The notes below the pieces were generated by a model. It had not been told where the DNA came from. It saw only the letters and a program-made list of their open reading frames with translations, and did no database searches. From positions 116,592-180,591 of the forward strand of contig PVNI01000013.1 in NCBI GenBank assembly GCA_003001795.1: DNA of 64,000 bases, written 5' to 3'. Shown here in pieces: positions 17,924-26,740 of this stretch. A program made the position numbers and the translations under genes. The first letter of the stretch is position 1, and each line of letters begins with the position of its first letter. The stretch comes from Actinomadura viridilutea (GTDB lineage Bacteria > Actinomycetota > Actinomycetes > Streptosporangiales > Streptosporangiaceae).

Positions 17924-18675
17924 CCACATACGACCGCGATCCACTGGTCGCGGAACAGCAGCACAGGGTCGAGGAGACGCGCGCCGAGCTCGGCGCCACG
18001 GTGGAGGCGCTGGCGTCGCGCGCCAACGTGCGGGCGCGGGCCCAGCAGAAGGCCGGCCAGATCAAGTCGCGGGCCCGGGAGAAGACCCCGGACGCCGCCG
18101 CCCGCCACCCGCTGGTCGCCATCGCGGGCGTGGGCGCCGCGGCGGTGGCGGTGTACGCCGTGGCCACCCGGATCCGCACGGGCAGCCTGCCGCTGTCCGA
18201 GCGCGCCCAGGCTTTGCAGCGCTCGATCGGCGGGCCGTCCGGCATGTTGTCCGGCGCGTCGCGGCGACGCGGGCGCATGCGCGGCCGCCGGCGCGCACCG
18301 AGCGGCGTCTTCGGCGGCGCGTTGTCGCGACGCGCCCCCATCCGCCGGGGCAACGCCCTGCAGCGCGCCCTCGGCATCACACCGGGCCGGCACACGCGGC
18401 GCATGGGACGCGGCGGCATGTTCGCTAGCCGTACACCGATGCGCCGGGGCACCGTTCTCCAACGCGCCTTCGGCATATCACCGAGCGGCAGCATTTATTC
18501 GAGGCGCATGCGAGGGCGCGGCATGGTCATGGGAGGCCCGTCGATGCGCCGGGGCGGCACGCTTCAGCGCGCCCTCGGCACCGGTACCCCGAGGGGGAGG
18601 CTCGGACAAGGCGGTCCCTGGTTCGACCGCGGCAGTCCATGGTTCAGCGGAGGCCGCAGCCGCCGCGGCCTCTAG
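17920..18675 (+). CDS. DUF3618-type membrane protein with Arg-rich repeat tail
   Basis: 251 residues. The first 90 look like DUF3618: DPLVAEQQHRVEETRAELGATVEALASR, then one membrane segment (about 63-82). The tail is unusual: four copies of an LQRA(L/F)G(I/T)-type motif, each usually preceded by RRG (QALQRSIGG, RRGNALQRALGI, RRGTVLQRAFGI, RRGGTLQRALGT) in Arg/Gly-rich sequence. Coupled to the holin-like gene. The tail could bind nucleic acid or anionic surfaces (inference). Confidence 0.75.
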   Translation: MTTYDRDPLVAEQQHRVEETRAELGATVEALASRANVRARAQQKAGQIKSRAREKTPDAAARHPLVAIAGVGAAAVAVYAVATRIRTGSLPLSERAQALQRSIGGPSGMLSGASRRRGRMRGRRRAPSGVFGGALSRRAPIRRGNALQRALGITPGRHTRRMGRGGMFASRTPMRRGTVLQRAFGISPSGSIYSRRMRGRGMVMGGPSMRRGGTLQRALGTGTPRGRLGQGGPWFDRGSPWFSGGRSRRGL

Positions 18676-18755
18676 GCGCGGCCTCTGAGGAGGTGCGGTC
18701 TCGCGTACCGGACGTGGACGCGACGCGACGCCGCACCCGCATCTGCCTCCGCCCA

Positions 18756-18808
18756 GGCTGTGGCGGCGGCTGGGGCCCTGCCCCACAGCCGCCGCCACAG
18801 CCCTTTTC
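18756..18808 (+). terminator. strong intrinsic terminator
   Basis: A stem of at least 16 bp (GGCTGTGGCGGCGGCT with its complement) followed by CTTTTCT at 18,803-18,809. Ends the holin/DUF3618 operon. Confidence 0.85.
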
Positions 18809-18878
18809 TCTGGCCAGAGTTGCTTGATCCTGTGGGACGTACTGGCAGGGCCTACCGAGCGGCGTACGCTGCGCGGGC

Positions 18879-19277
18879 ATGGAGGGGCTGTTCGTCTACG
18901 GGACGTTGCGTTTTCCTGAGGTGCTGCGTGTCCTTCTAGGTCGGGTCCCAGAGATGCGTCCGGCGACGGCGACAGGGTGGCGTGTGAGGGCGCTGCCAGG
19001 GGTCGTGTACCCGGGGATGGTGGCCGTCCCGGACGGTGTGGCCCAGGGCATGCTGATGACCGGGCTCAGTGAGGACGAACGCCGTCTCCTCGACGCCTAC
19101 GAAGACGACCTGTACGATCCCACGCTCATCACGCTCGACGACGGGCACCGGGCTTGGACGTACGTGTGGAAAGGGTCCACGGAGCCCTACGACTGGGACG
19201 TCGAACGGTTCGCACGCGAGGAACTGCCTTCGTATGTGGACCGCTGCCGCATGTGGCGCCGCACGTTCGGTTCATGA
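18879..19277 (+). CDS. gamma-glutamylcyclotransferase-fold (AIG2-like) protein
   Basis: 132 residues. FVYGTLRFPEVLR holds the family YGTL loop, and DAYEDDLYDP supplies the Glu used as acid/base. Members cyclise gamma-glutamyl amines to 5-oxoproline; the substrate here is unknown. Its stop overlaps the stop of the convergent histidine kinase by six bases. Confidence 0.8.
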   Translation: MEGLFVYGTLRFPEVLRVLLGRVPEMRPATATGWRVRALPGVVYPGMVAVPDGVAQGMLMTGLSEDERRLLDAYEDDLYDPTLITLDDGHRAWTYVWKGSTEPYDWDVERFAREELPSYVDRCRMWRRTFGS

Positions 19278-20624
19278 CAGGTCGCGCAGAGACACACGCA
19301 CGACAGTTCCCTGGCCGGGCTCGGAGAAGAGCTGCGCGCCGCCCCCATGCGCGGCGGCGATGGCGGCGACGATCGGCAGGCCCAGCCCGGTGCCGGACGA
19401 GCCGTCCCCGGCGCGGTGGAACCGTTCGAAGGCGCGCGCCGCGTCCTCGGGGCCCATGCCCGGCCCCTGGTCGGCGACCTCGATGAGGACGCCGCCGCCG
19501 TCGCGGCGGAGCCGGACCGTGGCGGCGGTCCCCGGCGGGGTGTGGGCGCGGACGTTGGCCAGCAGGTTCGCCAGGACCTGCCGAACCCGGGCCTCGTCCA
19601 CCGTCGCGACCAGCTCGTCCGGCGCCTCCAGCGCGACCGGATGGTCGGGCCCGGCGGCGGAGGCGTCGGCGACCGCGTCGCGGGCCAGCGCGACCAGGTC
19701 GACGCGGACGGGACGCAGGGACGCCTCGCGGTCCAGCCGGGCCAGGTCCAGCAGGTCGCCGACCAGGGCGCTCATGCGCCGCGCCTCGTCCTCGATCCGC
19801 CGCATCGCCTCGGGCAGCTCGTCCGGGCCGAGCGCGCCGTGCCGGTACAGCTCGGCGTACCCCTGGATGGTCGTGAGCGGCGTGCGCAGCTCATGGGAGG
19901 CGTCCGCGGCGAACTCCCGCACCCGCGCCTCGGAGCGGGCGCGCGCCCAGAACGCCTGCTCGATCCGGTCCAGCATCACATTGATCGCGGCGGCGAGCCG
20001 GGACGCCTCCGTCGACGGGCCGGCGTCGGGCATGCGGGCGCGCAGGTCCCCGCCGTACGCGATCGCCTGGGCGGTCGCGGCCATCCGGCTGAGCGGCAGC
20101 AGGCCCCGGCCGATCAGCCGCCGCCCGGCCAGGGCGAGCGCGGCGACCAGCACGGCCGCGGTGACCAGCTCGGCGACGACCAGGTTGCGCACGGCCGCGC
20201 GGACCTCGTCCAGCGGCGTCGCCACGACGACCACGCTGCCGCCCCGCATCGGACGGGCCACCGCGCGCATCCCGGACAGCGAGAACGGCTCCAGCGACAC
20301 CGCCCGAGCGCGGATCGCGGCGGGGTTCATGCCGCCCACCGCCGTCACCGCGGCCCGCGGATCGGGGTCGCCCCCGCTCAGCACCCGCACCCGGCCCGCC
20401 GGGGTGACGGCCAGCACCACGTACCGCGGCGGCGCGACGCCCTCCCCGGGGAGCCCCGGGCGGACGAGCCGGGCCACCGCGCGGTCGCGGGCGGCCCGCA
20501 GCTGATCGTCGACCCGGTTCATCAGGTAGGCGTGCAGGACGAACCCGCTCACCCCGCACATGATCAGCAGCCCGGTCAGCGTGACGCCGATCAGGCCGGT
20601 CATGAGCCGGGCGTTGAGCGTCAT
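19272..20624 (-). CDS. sensor histidine kinase
   Basis: 450 residues. Two membrane segments (about 7-30 and 155-175) flank an extracellular sensor of about 120 residues, then HAMP, then a DHp domain with DASHELRTPLTTIQGY (phospho-His) and a catalytic domain with NLLANVRAHTP, DQGPGMG and GTGLGLPIV. Translationally coupled to its response regulator (ATGA at 20621-20624). The signal is unknown. Confidence 0.93.
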   Translation of the reverse strand: MTLNARLMTGLIGVTLTGLLIMCGVSGFVLHAYLMNRVDDQLRAARDRAVARLVRPGLPGEGVAPPRYVVLAVTPAGRVRVLSGGDPDPRAAVTAVGGMNPAAIRARAVSLEPFSLSGMRAVARPMRGGSVVVVATPLDEVRAAVRNLVVAELVTAAVLVAALALAGRRLIGRGLLPLSRMAATAQAIAYGGDLRARMPDAGPSTEASRLAAAINVMLDRIEQAFWARARSEARVREFAADASHELRTPLTTIQGYAELYRHGALGPDELPEAMRRIEDEARRMSALVGDLLDLARLDREASLRPVRVDLVALARDAVADASAAGPDHPVALEAPDELVATVDEARVRQVLANLLANVRAHTPPGTAATVRLRRDGGGVLIEVADQGPGMGPEDAARAFERFHRAGDGSSGTGLGLPIVAAIAAAHGGGAQLFSEPGQGTVVRVSLRDLS

Positions 20625-21340
20625 GGGCGCAGCGCGTACCCCACCCCGCGCCGGGTGTGGATGAGCGGCGGGCCGAGCGGGTCCAGCTTGCGCCGCAGGT
20701 AGCTGATGTAGGTCTCGACGACCTGCGGGTTGCCGCCGCGGTCCCAGCCCCACACGTTCTCCAGCAGTTGCGCCCGGGTCAGCACCCGGCCGGCATTGCG
20801 CATCAGGTACGCCAGCAGGCGGAACTCCGTGGGCGACAGGTCGATCTCGACCCCGGCGCGGCGCACCGTCCAATGCGCCTCGTCCAGTTCCAGGTCGGCG
20901 ACCCGCAGGATCTCCCTGCCGTCGTCCGGGCGGGCCGCCGCGGCGGACGCGGCGGGGGCGGCGCGGCGCAGCACCGCCCGGATCCGGGCCACCAGCGCGT
21001 CGATCGAGAACGGCTTGGTGACGTAGTCGTCGCCGCCGAGGGTGAGCCCGGTGACGGTGTCGGACGGGGTGTCCCGCGCCGTCAGGAAGATCACCGGGGT
21101 GTCGTCGCCCGCGGCGCGCAGGCGTCGGCAGACCTCGAACCCGTCGATGTCCGGCAGCAGGACGTCCAGCAGGATCAGGTCGGGGCGGCGTCCCGCGTCG
21201 GGCGCGCGGGCGGCGCGCAGCGCCTCGGCCCCGGTGCGCGCCGCGACGGTCTGGAAGCCGTGGAAGCGCAACGCGGTTTCGATCAGGTCGCGGATGTTGG
21301 CCTCGTCCTCCACCACCAGCACCCGCCGGTCCTCGCTCAT
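20621..21340 (-). CDS. OmpR/PhoB-family response regulator
   Basis: 239 residues: receiver domain with acidic pocket VVEDE and phospho-acceptor Asp in LILLDVLLPD, the Lys in VTKPF, then a winged-helix domain (LSPTEFRLLAYLMRN, VETYISYLRRKLD, RGVGYAL). Partner of the downstream kinase. The upstream gene on the same strand is a small secreted protein that may be part of its regulon (inference). Confidence 0.95.
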   Translation of the reverse strand: MSEDRRVLVVEDEANIRDLIETALRFHGFQTVAARTGAEALRAARAPDAGRRPDLILLDVLLPDIDGFEVCRRLRAAGDDTPVIFLTARDTPSDTVTGLTLGGDDYVTKPFSIDALVARIRAVLRRAAPAASAAAARPDDGREILRVADLELDEAHWTVRRAGVEIDLSPTEFRLLAYLMRNAGRVLTRAQLLENVWGWDRGGNPQVVETYISYLRRKLDPLGPPLIHTRRGVGYALRP

Positions 21341-21445
21341 GGCCTCCTCTGGTCGCCACGGGTCGCATGCGGGGCGGCGCCCGCCGCCGTCGCCCGAACG
21401 TTACTGCAGGACGTCAAGTCGTCCAGGCCTCCGCAGACAGCCGGA

Positions 21446-21481
21446 CCCCCGCCCCGGGCTGTCGCGGCGGCGGGGCGGGGG
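21446..21481 (-). terminator. GC hairpin after the secreted-protein gene
   Basis: Arms CCCCCGCCCCG and CGGGGCGGGGG with a 14-base loop, between the secreted-protein stop and the response regulator start. Confidence 0.6.
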
Positions 21482-21494
21482 CCTGCGGGGGACG

Positions 21495-21959
21495 TCAGTC
21501 CTTGGGGATGCGGAGGACGGCTGCGGTGCGGGTGTCGCCCGTGCGCCGACCGGCCACGATGACCTTGTCGCCGGTGGCCACCGCCGAGAGCTGCGCCTTC
21601 TCGCCGTCCTTGCGGACGCGGGTCTTGGCGTCGGTCGTCCACTGCCACGAGACGCCGTCGGCGCTGCGCACCGTCACGACCGCGCCGGACTTGCCGGTGA
21701 CCTCGCCGCGCTGCCACGTCACGACCTGGAACCCGCCGTCGCGGCCGCGACGCACGGTCGCCTCGCCGTGCACCCCGCGCGCCGCCAGGCCGCGCCGCTG
21801 CCACAGCCCCGGGTGCCGTTCGCGCAGCTTGCCGTGAGACACCGTCGCCGGCGTCTCGGGGGACGGGTCCGCCAGTGCCGGGACGGTCACGAACAGCCCG
21901 AGGCCCAGCAGCCCCGCGGCACCGGCGCCCGCAATCAGGGTCTTGGTGTTCATCCGCAT
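21495..21959 (-). CDS. small secreted protein, DUF5666-like
   Basis: 154 residues. N-terminal signal peptide (MRMNTKTLIAGAGAAGLLGL through ALA), then a basic linker and a beta-rich domain: GEVTGKSGAVVTVRSADGVSWQW, TRVRKDGEKAQLSAVATGDK, VIVAGRRTGDTRTAAVLRI. The repeating strand/turn pattern suits small DUF5666/OB-like extracytoplasmic domains. Start 21959 or 21953, neither with a strong ribosome site. Precedes the two-component genes on the same strand. Confidence 0.6.
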   Translation of the reverse strand: MRMNTKTLIAGAGAAGLLGLGLFVTVPALADPSPETPATVSHGKLRERHPGLWQRRGLAARGVHGEATVRRGRDGGFQVVTWQRGEVTGKSGAVVTVRSADGVSWQWTTDAKTRVRKDGEKAQLSAVATGDKVIVAGRRTGDTRTAAVLRIPKD

Positions 21960-22473
21960 GCGGCACAGCCAAGCAGCCTCGGCTGGGAGACGACCCGGCA
22001 CGAACCTGAGAGAAACCTGGGAATCGTCTGACAGCCACCTGTCCGGCCGCGTCTCCGGCGTGCTGCTCGCCCTCTTGCTCGGGTATTGCGACCTCCCGGA
22101 TGGCGGGTCTCGACGGCACAAGCGGATGCTCACCGGACGGCAGAGACCTTGCACCCGCCGTCCGACCGCCCATGGGCGACGCGAAGTGCTGATCAGATTG
22201 TTCTGCCCTCCATCGAGGAACCGCGACGACACGACCGAGCCGGCTGTTGGTACATGAACAGCGCGTGCGTTACGCAACCGCGAACTCGGAACTGATGCCC
22301 GGTGAACTCATCTAAGACGCGGACCGCCGCATCGAACTGCTTCTTGGCCCCCCGCGTGAAACCACCTCCGCTGGGCGCCGAAACCGTCGTCCCCGAATCC
22401 TGTCGGCGCCGCGTTCCCGCGTGAGATCGGCGGCGCCTCATCGATCCGTCCGTCTTTACGAAGGGACGTTGAA
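21960..22473. other. intergenic region, nothing recognised
   Basis: About 510 bases between divergent genes. A minus-strand frame (ending CVTHALFMYQQPARSC..) is open, but I cannot match it to a family and it overlaps the following gene. No strong promoter or repeat seen. Confidence 0.3.
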
Positions 22474-22797
22474 TTGTCAGACCCGCGGGGAATGATGCGG
22501 TGCATGAGCAGAGACACCCATTCGGGATTGCGGTGCCCGCACTGCCAAACGGCTCTCGCGCTCGTCCCGGCCGCGGACAATCCGGCCGCGTCCGTGCTGT
22601 CCGTGCCCATCCGGGACGAGACGCCTCCGCCCGTCCACGAGGTTCTGGCCGTGTACGCGGGCCGCACCAGGGACGCCGCCGTCGCAATGCGCGGCGCGGC
22701 CCGCGTCCGCGAAAGCTTCAACCGCGCCCGCAGGGCCGCCGCGCGGCGCCGCGCCGCCCAAAGGGCCGCCCAGCAGCGCCCGGTCCGAAGCGCCTGA
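22474..22797 (+). CDS. hypothetical protein with single CxxC motif
   Basis: 107 residues from TTG 22474 (AAGGGA upstream) or shorter from ATG 22504. Near the N-terminus LRCPHCQTAL is half of a zinc-ribbon; the C-terminus is a basic Ala/Arg helix (NRARRAAARRRAAQRAAQQ). No family recognised. Codon use is consistent with coding. Possibly DNA- or RNA-associated. Confidence 0.4.
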   Translation: MSDPRGMMRCMSRDTHSGLRCPHCQTALALVPAADNPAASVLSVPIRDETPPPVHEVLAVYAGRTRDAAVAMRGAARVRESFNRARRAAARRRAAQRAAQQRPVRSA

Positions 22798-23773
22798 CCA
22801 ATTCCGTCCCACGCCCCTGACTCTGCCTTTCTCCTCCCGCAACACCCCGATCCAACGTCTCCTCGCCCGGGGTCCCCGCACGAGCGCCACCCCAGCACGT
22901 CCGCAGTCGTGAATCGGCGAAGGACACGACCGCCGCAGGCGCGACCAAGCAGACCATGAGGCTTTGTCGGCGGCAGCCCCCCGCCCCGACGACAACGGCG
23001 CACGGCGAGTACAGCAGCTCGCCCGCCGCGAACTCCACACCCCACACAACGTCGACCGCGCCATCGTCCGGTGAAGCCGGCTGCCTGGAAGAAGATCGAC
23101 AGCCAAAGAGTTCACTTCTCACTCACCCGACGGCCGCTGCCCCCGACACACCATGCGTCACCCCTGCGGCCACCCGATCAGCGGGCCCCTCTCAAAGACG
23201 AGCAAGCAATGCGTGGACTGACTAGCGACGGCGACTCGAAACTCGGCCTGCGCACCCTGACGGCCGCCAACCTGGCGCAAGCACCCTTCAGCCGTGAAGC
23301 CGTCGTCGCGTTCTCAATGACCTCGGCCTAGCTGACCAGCGGAGTCATCACAGGACTGCCCGGCTGCCGCGCGTTCGGCGGCCCGCACCTCCGCGTGGGA
23401 GCCACGCCGCTGCGAGCAGGAGACCTCCCAGAAGACTCCGTTCGCGCAAGACGGCATCAGCCGGCCCCACGGCCACCTCACCATGCGTCGCCGCAGCAAC
23501 CGCCCGGTCAGCACGGTCACCTACAAAGACAAGCAAGCAATGCGCGGGCCGTGTACAAAGCGCAGCCGCCCCCTAGTCGTGCCACACCGCCTGACTGCCG
23601 GGCGGCCGGCGGACAGCGCGATCAGCCCCACCTGGCAATGGATGCGCGCGAGCACCTGCAGGGCGCATCAGCCGACCTCAATCCGCATGAGCGCCCCGTC
23701 AGCGCGGTCGCCTGCGGGGACGAGTGAGCGGTGTGCTGGCAATGACCGCTGAGGGCTCGGCCCGCTGGTCGGG
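22798..23773. other. gene-poor region with degenerate repeats
   Basis: Nearly 1 kb without a convincing gene and of lower, uneven GC. It contains imperfect direct repeats listed separately and may be decayed coding or mobile DNA. Confidence 0.45.
23150..23222. repeat. degenerate direct repeat unit A (partner 23478-23550; weaker third near 23695-23745)
   Basis: A shares ACCATGCGTC..CC, CAGC.GG and AAAGAC(G/A)AGCAAGCAATG with 23478-23550. A fainter third copy (GTCAGCGCGGTCGCCTGC..GACGAG..CAATG) lies just before the TetR gene end. Spacing is about 330 and 190 bases. Confidence 0.5.
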
Positions 23774-24352
23774 TTATGCGGGGGCTCGGTCTGGGGGTGG
23801 GGGCGGGTCGGTGAGGAGGGCTTGGACGGCGGGGCGGAGCAGGCGGGCTATCTCGTCCGGGGGAGCGTCGGCGAGCGGCGGCAGGTCGAGCATCTGGTGG
23901 CCGAGGGTGACGCCGAGCATGAGCGCGGTCGCCAGGGCGGCGCGGAGGGCGGCGTCGTCGCCCGGCAGGGCGGCGGCGAGCCGGTCGATCTGGTCGGTGA
24001 GCGCGGAGCGCGCGGCGGCGGCCGCGTCGGGGTGGGTGAGCATCGAACGCAGCGTCGCCTGCGACACCGGCGGCAGGCCGCCCAGCTTCACGCGGAGCGA
24101 CTCCAGGAAGTTCTCCACCACGTCGTCCGGCCCTTGGTCGGCCTCCGGAGCGGCCGAGGCCCGCACGGCCCGTTCGAACAGCCTCTGCTTTGAGCCGAAG
24201 TACTGCATCACCAGGGCCGGGTCGACGCCCGCCGACGCCGCCACGGCCCGGATGGTGGTGCGTTCGAAGCCCCGTTCGGCGAACAGGGTGCGGGCCGCCG
24301 CCAGGATGCGCTGCTCGGATCGGCGGCGGCGTTCGGCGCGGCTGGATCCCAC
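23774..24352 (-). CDS. TetR-family transcriptional regulator
   Basis: 192 residues. N-terminal HTH (about 12-58: RILAAARTLFAERGFERTTI, then AGVDPALVMQYFGSKQRLF) and a C-terminal ligand domain. Divergent from the NTF2-like gene; the 88-base gap holds two related palindromes (CTCAACGC half-sites), probably its operators, so autoregulation and control of the neighbour are likely. Ligand unknown. Confidence 0.92.
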   Translation of the reverse strand: MGSSRAERRRRSEQRILAAARTLFAERGFERTTIRAVAASAGVDPALVMQYFGSKQRLFERAVRASAAPEADQGPDDVVENFLESLRVKLGGLPPVSQATLRSMLTHPDAAAAARSALTDQIDRLAAALPGDDAALRAALATALMLGVTLGHQMLDLPPLADAPPDEIARLLRPAVQALLTDPPPPPDRAPA

Positions 24353-24370
24353 CCGTCGAGCCTACCGTTC

Positions 24371-24390
24371 ACTCAACGCTTGTTGACTGA
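24371..24390. promoter_or_regulatory. TetR operator 1 (imperfect palindrome)
   Basis: ACTCAACGCTTGTTGACT shares the CTCAAC/GTTGA half-sites of operator 2 and lies 20 bases before the TetR start. Confidence 0.6.
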
Positions 24391-24410
24391 AATCGCCCCG
24401 TCCACATACG

Positions 24411-24426
24411 CTCAACGCGCGTTGAG
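24411..24426. promoter_or_regulatory. TetR operator 2 (perfect 16-bp palindrome)
   Basis: CTCAACGCGCGTTGAG is perfectly palindromic and ends 14 bases before the NTF2-like ATG, close to its ribosome site, so binding should block that gene. Confidence 0.7.
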
Positions 24427-24440
24427 TGAACGGAGGGGCC

Positions 24441-24836
24441 ATGGACGCGATCGTCGCGCGCTACCACGAGGCGATGTGCCGCAAGTCGGCCGACGCGCTC
24501 GCCGACCTGTACGCCGAGGACGCGGTGCACGAGTTCCCGTTCCGCGCGCCGGGCTTCCCGCCCCGGCTGGAGGGGCGGGAAGCGATCCGGCTGACCTACC
24601 GGGAGAAGTGGGGGGCCAGCCCGGTGGTGCTCGACCGGGTCGGCGACGTCGTCACGCACCGGACGACCGACCCCGAGGTGGTCATCGTCGAGCAGGTGGC
24701 GACCGGCGCCGTGGGCGGGCCCGGCGGGCCGCGGTTCGCCATGCCGGGTCTGCTGGTGCTGCGGATCCGGGACGGCGAGATCACGCACTGCCGCGACTAT
24801 CTGGACGGCCTCGCGCTCGCCGGGCTCGCGTCCTGA
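24441..24836 (+). CDS. SnoaL/NTF2-like small protein
   Basis: 131 residues with the NTF2 cone fold pattern: YHEAMCRKSADALADLYAED, HEFPF..PGFPPRLEGREAI and LLVLRIRDGEITHCRDYLDG. Members are polyketide-type cyclases, isomerases or ligand carriers; the substrate is unknown. ATG 24441 follows GGAGGGG. Likely repressed by the divergent TetR regulator. Confidence 0.82.
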   Translation: MDAIVARYHEAMCRKSADALADLYAEDAVHEFPFRAPGFPPRLEGREAIRLTYREKWGASPVVLDRVGDVVTHRTTDPEVVIVEQVATGAVGGPGGPRFAMPGLLVLRIRDGEITHCRDYLDGLALAGLAS

Positions 24837-24840
24837 GCAC

Positions 24841-24882
24841 GGCGAGGAGCCAGGGGCACGGGGGCTCCCCGGGCTCCTCGCC
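24841..24882. terminator. bidirectional hairpin terminator
   Basis: Perfect 11-bp arms (GGCGAGGAGCC/GGCTCCTCGCC) between the convergent NTF2-like gene and the CU044_5270-type gene. Confidence 0.7.
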
Positions 24883-24893
24883 GCCCGCGCGGC

Positions 24894-26051
24894 TCAGCGG
24901 GGTGCCGCGTCGGTCCAGGCGGCCGTGAGGACCGTGGTGGACGCGAGCGGGGTGCCCGCGGGCAGGTGCGCGTTCACGCCCGCCGGCTTGAGCACGACGA
25001 TCTCGTCGCCGAGCGCGTTGCCGGACGCCGGGTCGACGATCAGCCGGTGCTCCAGGACGCCGTTGGGCGTCTTCAAGGTCACGGCCACGGCGGCGCCGGT
25101 GCGGCCCTGAGCGTCCTTGACCTCGCCGACGGAGCGCACCGACTTCAGCCCGGCGAGCATGCGGAAGGCCGCCGCGCGCACCTCGGGCTTGACCGGCATC
25201 TCGACGACCAGCCCCCGCGTCACCTGGAACAGCCACTCGTCGGCGGCCATCGGCACGCTGGACGACTCGGTGTCGTGGCCGTCGTACCAGCGCAGCAGCG
25301 ACTTCTTCAGCCGCGCCGGGTCGGCGGGCAGCGACCGCAGGTCCTTCATCGAGACGTTGCGGCCGAGCCAGAACACCTTGTCGCCGTCCACCAAGGGCGT
25401 GCTGCTGAGGCGGGGCTTGCCCGGGGCCGCATCGAGTTCCGCCATCTTGGGCCGGACGGCGCCGCCCGCCTTGTACACGACGGTCGGCTTCATCCGGAAC
25501 GTCGACGGCGATCCCGCGCGCTGCCAGACGGCCCGGTCGGCCTGGGTAACGGGGCGGCCCCCGAGGTTCTGCTGCCGGCCCCACTGCTTGCCGCCGGGTG
25601 CGCTGGGCGTCCAGCTCTCGTTGCGCTCCTCGAGCACGACCGTGTAATCGCCCTGCGGCGATGTCGCCCGGAAATAGTTGCGGGCCATGGTCGCCACGTA
25701 CCAGTAGGCGCGGACGTCCTCGGTCTGCTTGTCCGCGTGCTCGGCGGCCGTGAGCAGGACGGTGCGGGCGTCGAGCGCGCGAGGAGCGGCGGACGTGCCC
25801 GACTGCGCGGGCGTCGGAGCGTCGGTGCCGGTGAGGGCGGTCGCGGCGACTAGAGAGGCGGTGGCGGCGGCGACCAGCCCCAGCCCCCACATGGGGCGGA
25901 TGCGGCGTCGCGCGACGGCCCCTTCGACGTGGGAGAACGCCGTCTTCGCGCGTGCCAGCTCGGCCTCGCGGACGGCGGGGTCGACCGGGGCGTCCGGGTC
26001 CAGCTCGGCGGGGCGGGCGGCGGCCAGCGCGCGCAGCACGTCGCGGCTCAT
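24894..26051 (-). CDS. CU044_5270-type membrane protein (ECF sigma partner, pair 1)
   Basis: 385 residues: cytoplasmic N-terminus (about 1-50), one membrane segment (about 53-72, WGLGLVAAATASLVAATAL), then a large extracytoplasmic domain with DARTVLLTAAEHADK and an ending NPHLP-type motif absent but GVLEHRLIVDPASGNAL present. This layout is typical of CU044_5270 proteins coupled to ECF sigma factors, probably as anti-sigma or signal-sensing partners (inference). Overlaps the sigma gene by ATGA. Paralogue at 58114-59301. Confidence 0.8.
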   Translation of the reverse strand: MSRDVLRALAAARPAELDPDAPVDPAVREAELARAKTAFSHVEGAVARRRIRPMWGLGLVAAATASLVAATALTGTDAPTPAQSGTSAAPRALDARTVLLTAAEHADKQTEDVRAYWYVATMARNYFRATSPQGDYTVVLEERNESWTPSAPGGKQWGRQQNLGGRPVTQADRAVWQRAGSPSTFRMKPTVVYKAGGAVRPKMAELDAAPGKPRLSSTPLVDGDKVFWLGRNVSMKDLRSLPADPARLKKSLLRWYDGHDTESSSVPMAADEWLFQVTRGLVVEMPVKPEVRAAAFRMLAGLKSVRSVGEVKDAQGRTGAAVAVTLKTPNGVLEHRLIVDPASGNALGDEIVVLKPAGVNAHLPAGTPLASTTVLTAAWTDAAPR

Positions 26052-26662
26052 GACAACTCCTCACTGATGATCTGCACGGGGGGACGTTGCGCGGCGCGCC
26101 TCGCCGGCGCCTCGTCGGAAGGGGGATCGTCCGCGGCGCGCCGGAGCCGGCGCCGCGCCCGGTGCAGCCGGACGCGCAGCGCGGCCGACGAGCAGCCGAG
26201 GACGCGGGCCGCGTCGCGCGGCGTGAGGCCCTGCCAGGCCACGAGGATCAGCACCTCGCGGTCGGCCTCGGGCAGCGCGCCCAGGGCGCGCAGCATGGCG
26301 TGGCGTTCGGCCACGTCGTCGGCGATGTCACCGGCGATGTCACCGGTGATGCCGCCGGCGGACTCCGCCGTCCAGCGCCGCAGCTCCTGCGCGAACGCCT
26401 CGCGGCGCCGCTCGGCGCGGTGGTTCTCGCGCAGCACGTTGCGGGCCACGCCCAGCAGCCACGGCAGCGGCGGATCGGGCACGTCGCGCAGCCGCCGCCA
26501 GGCCACCGCGAAGGTCTCGCTCACCACCTCGTCGGCGATCTGCCGTCCGGCGCGCGCGGCCGCGTACGCCCACACCCGTTGGCGGCAGTCGTCGTAGATG
26601 GCGGTGAAGCGTCGCTCGTCGTCGGGCGCCTCGCCCGGCGCTTCATGGGGCACCGCCCGCAC
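26048..26662 (-). CDS. ECF RNA polymerase sigma factor (pair 1)
   Basis: 204 residues. Sigma-2 region FTAIYDDCRQRVWAYAAARA and DEVVSETFAVAWRRL; sigma-4 region LPEADREVLILVAWQGLTPR and SAALRVRLHRARRRL. The linker contains a short repeated GDIAGDIADD coded by tandem 12-base repeats, a site prone to length change. Coupled to the membrane partner downstream, which probably controls it. Confidence 0.92.
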   Translation of the reverse strand: MRAVPHEAPGEAPDDERRFTAIYDDCRQRVWAYAAARAGRQIADEVVSETFAVAWRRLRDVPDPPLPWLLGVARNVLRENHRAERRREAFAQELRRWTAESAGGITGDIAGDIADDVAERHAMLRALGALPEADREVLILVAWQGLTPRDAARVLGCSSAALRVRLHRARRRLRRAADDPPSDEAPARRAAQRPPVQIISEELS

Positions 26663-26740
26663 CTCCGTCCGTCCCGGTGTGTTCCGTCACCAGGTAGTGG
26701 CCCGGACGGCGCCATCGTTACCGGACGGGCGGAAAACGCG

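Noticed and set aside
22193..22687. Minus-strand frame ending CVTHALFMYQQPARSC
   Set aside because: No family recognised, and it overlaps a better-supported plus-strand small gene with a ribosome site.
22798..23773. Insertion sequence
   Set aside because: No transposase motif or terminal inverted repeats could be found, only degenerate direct repeats.
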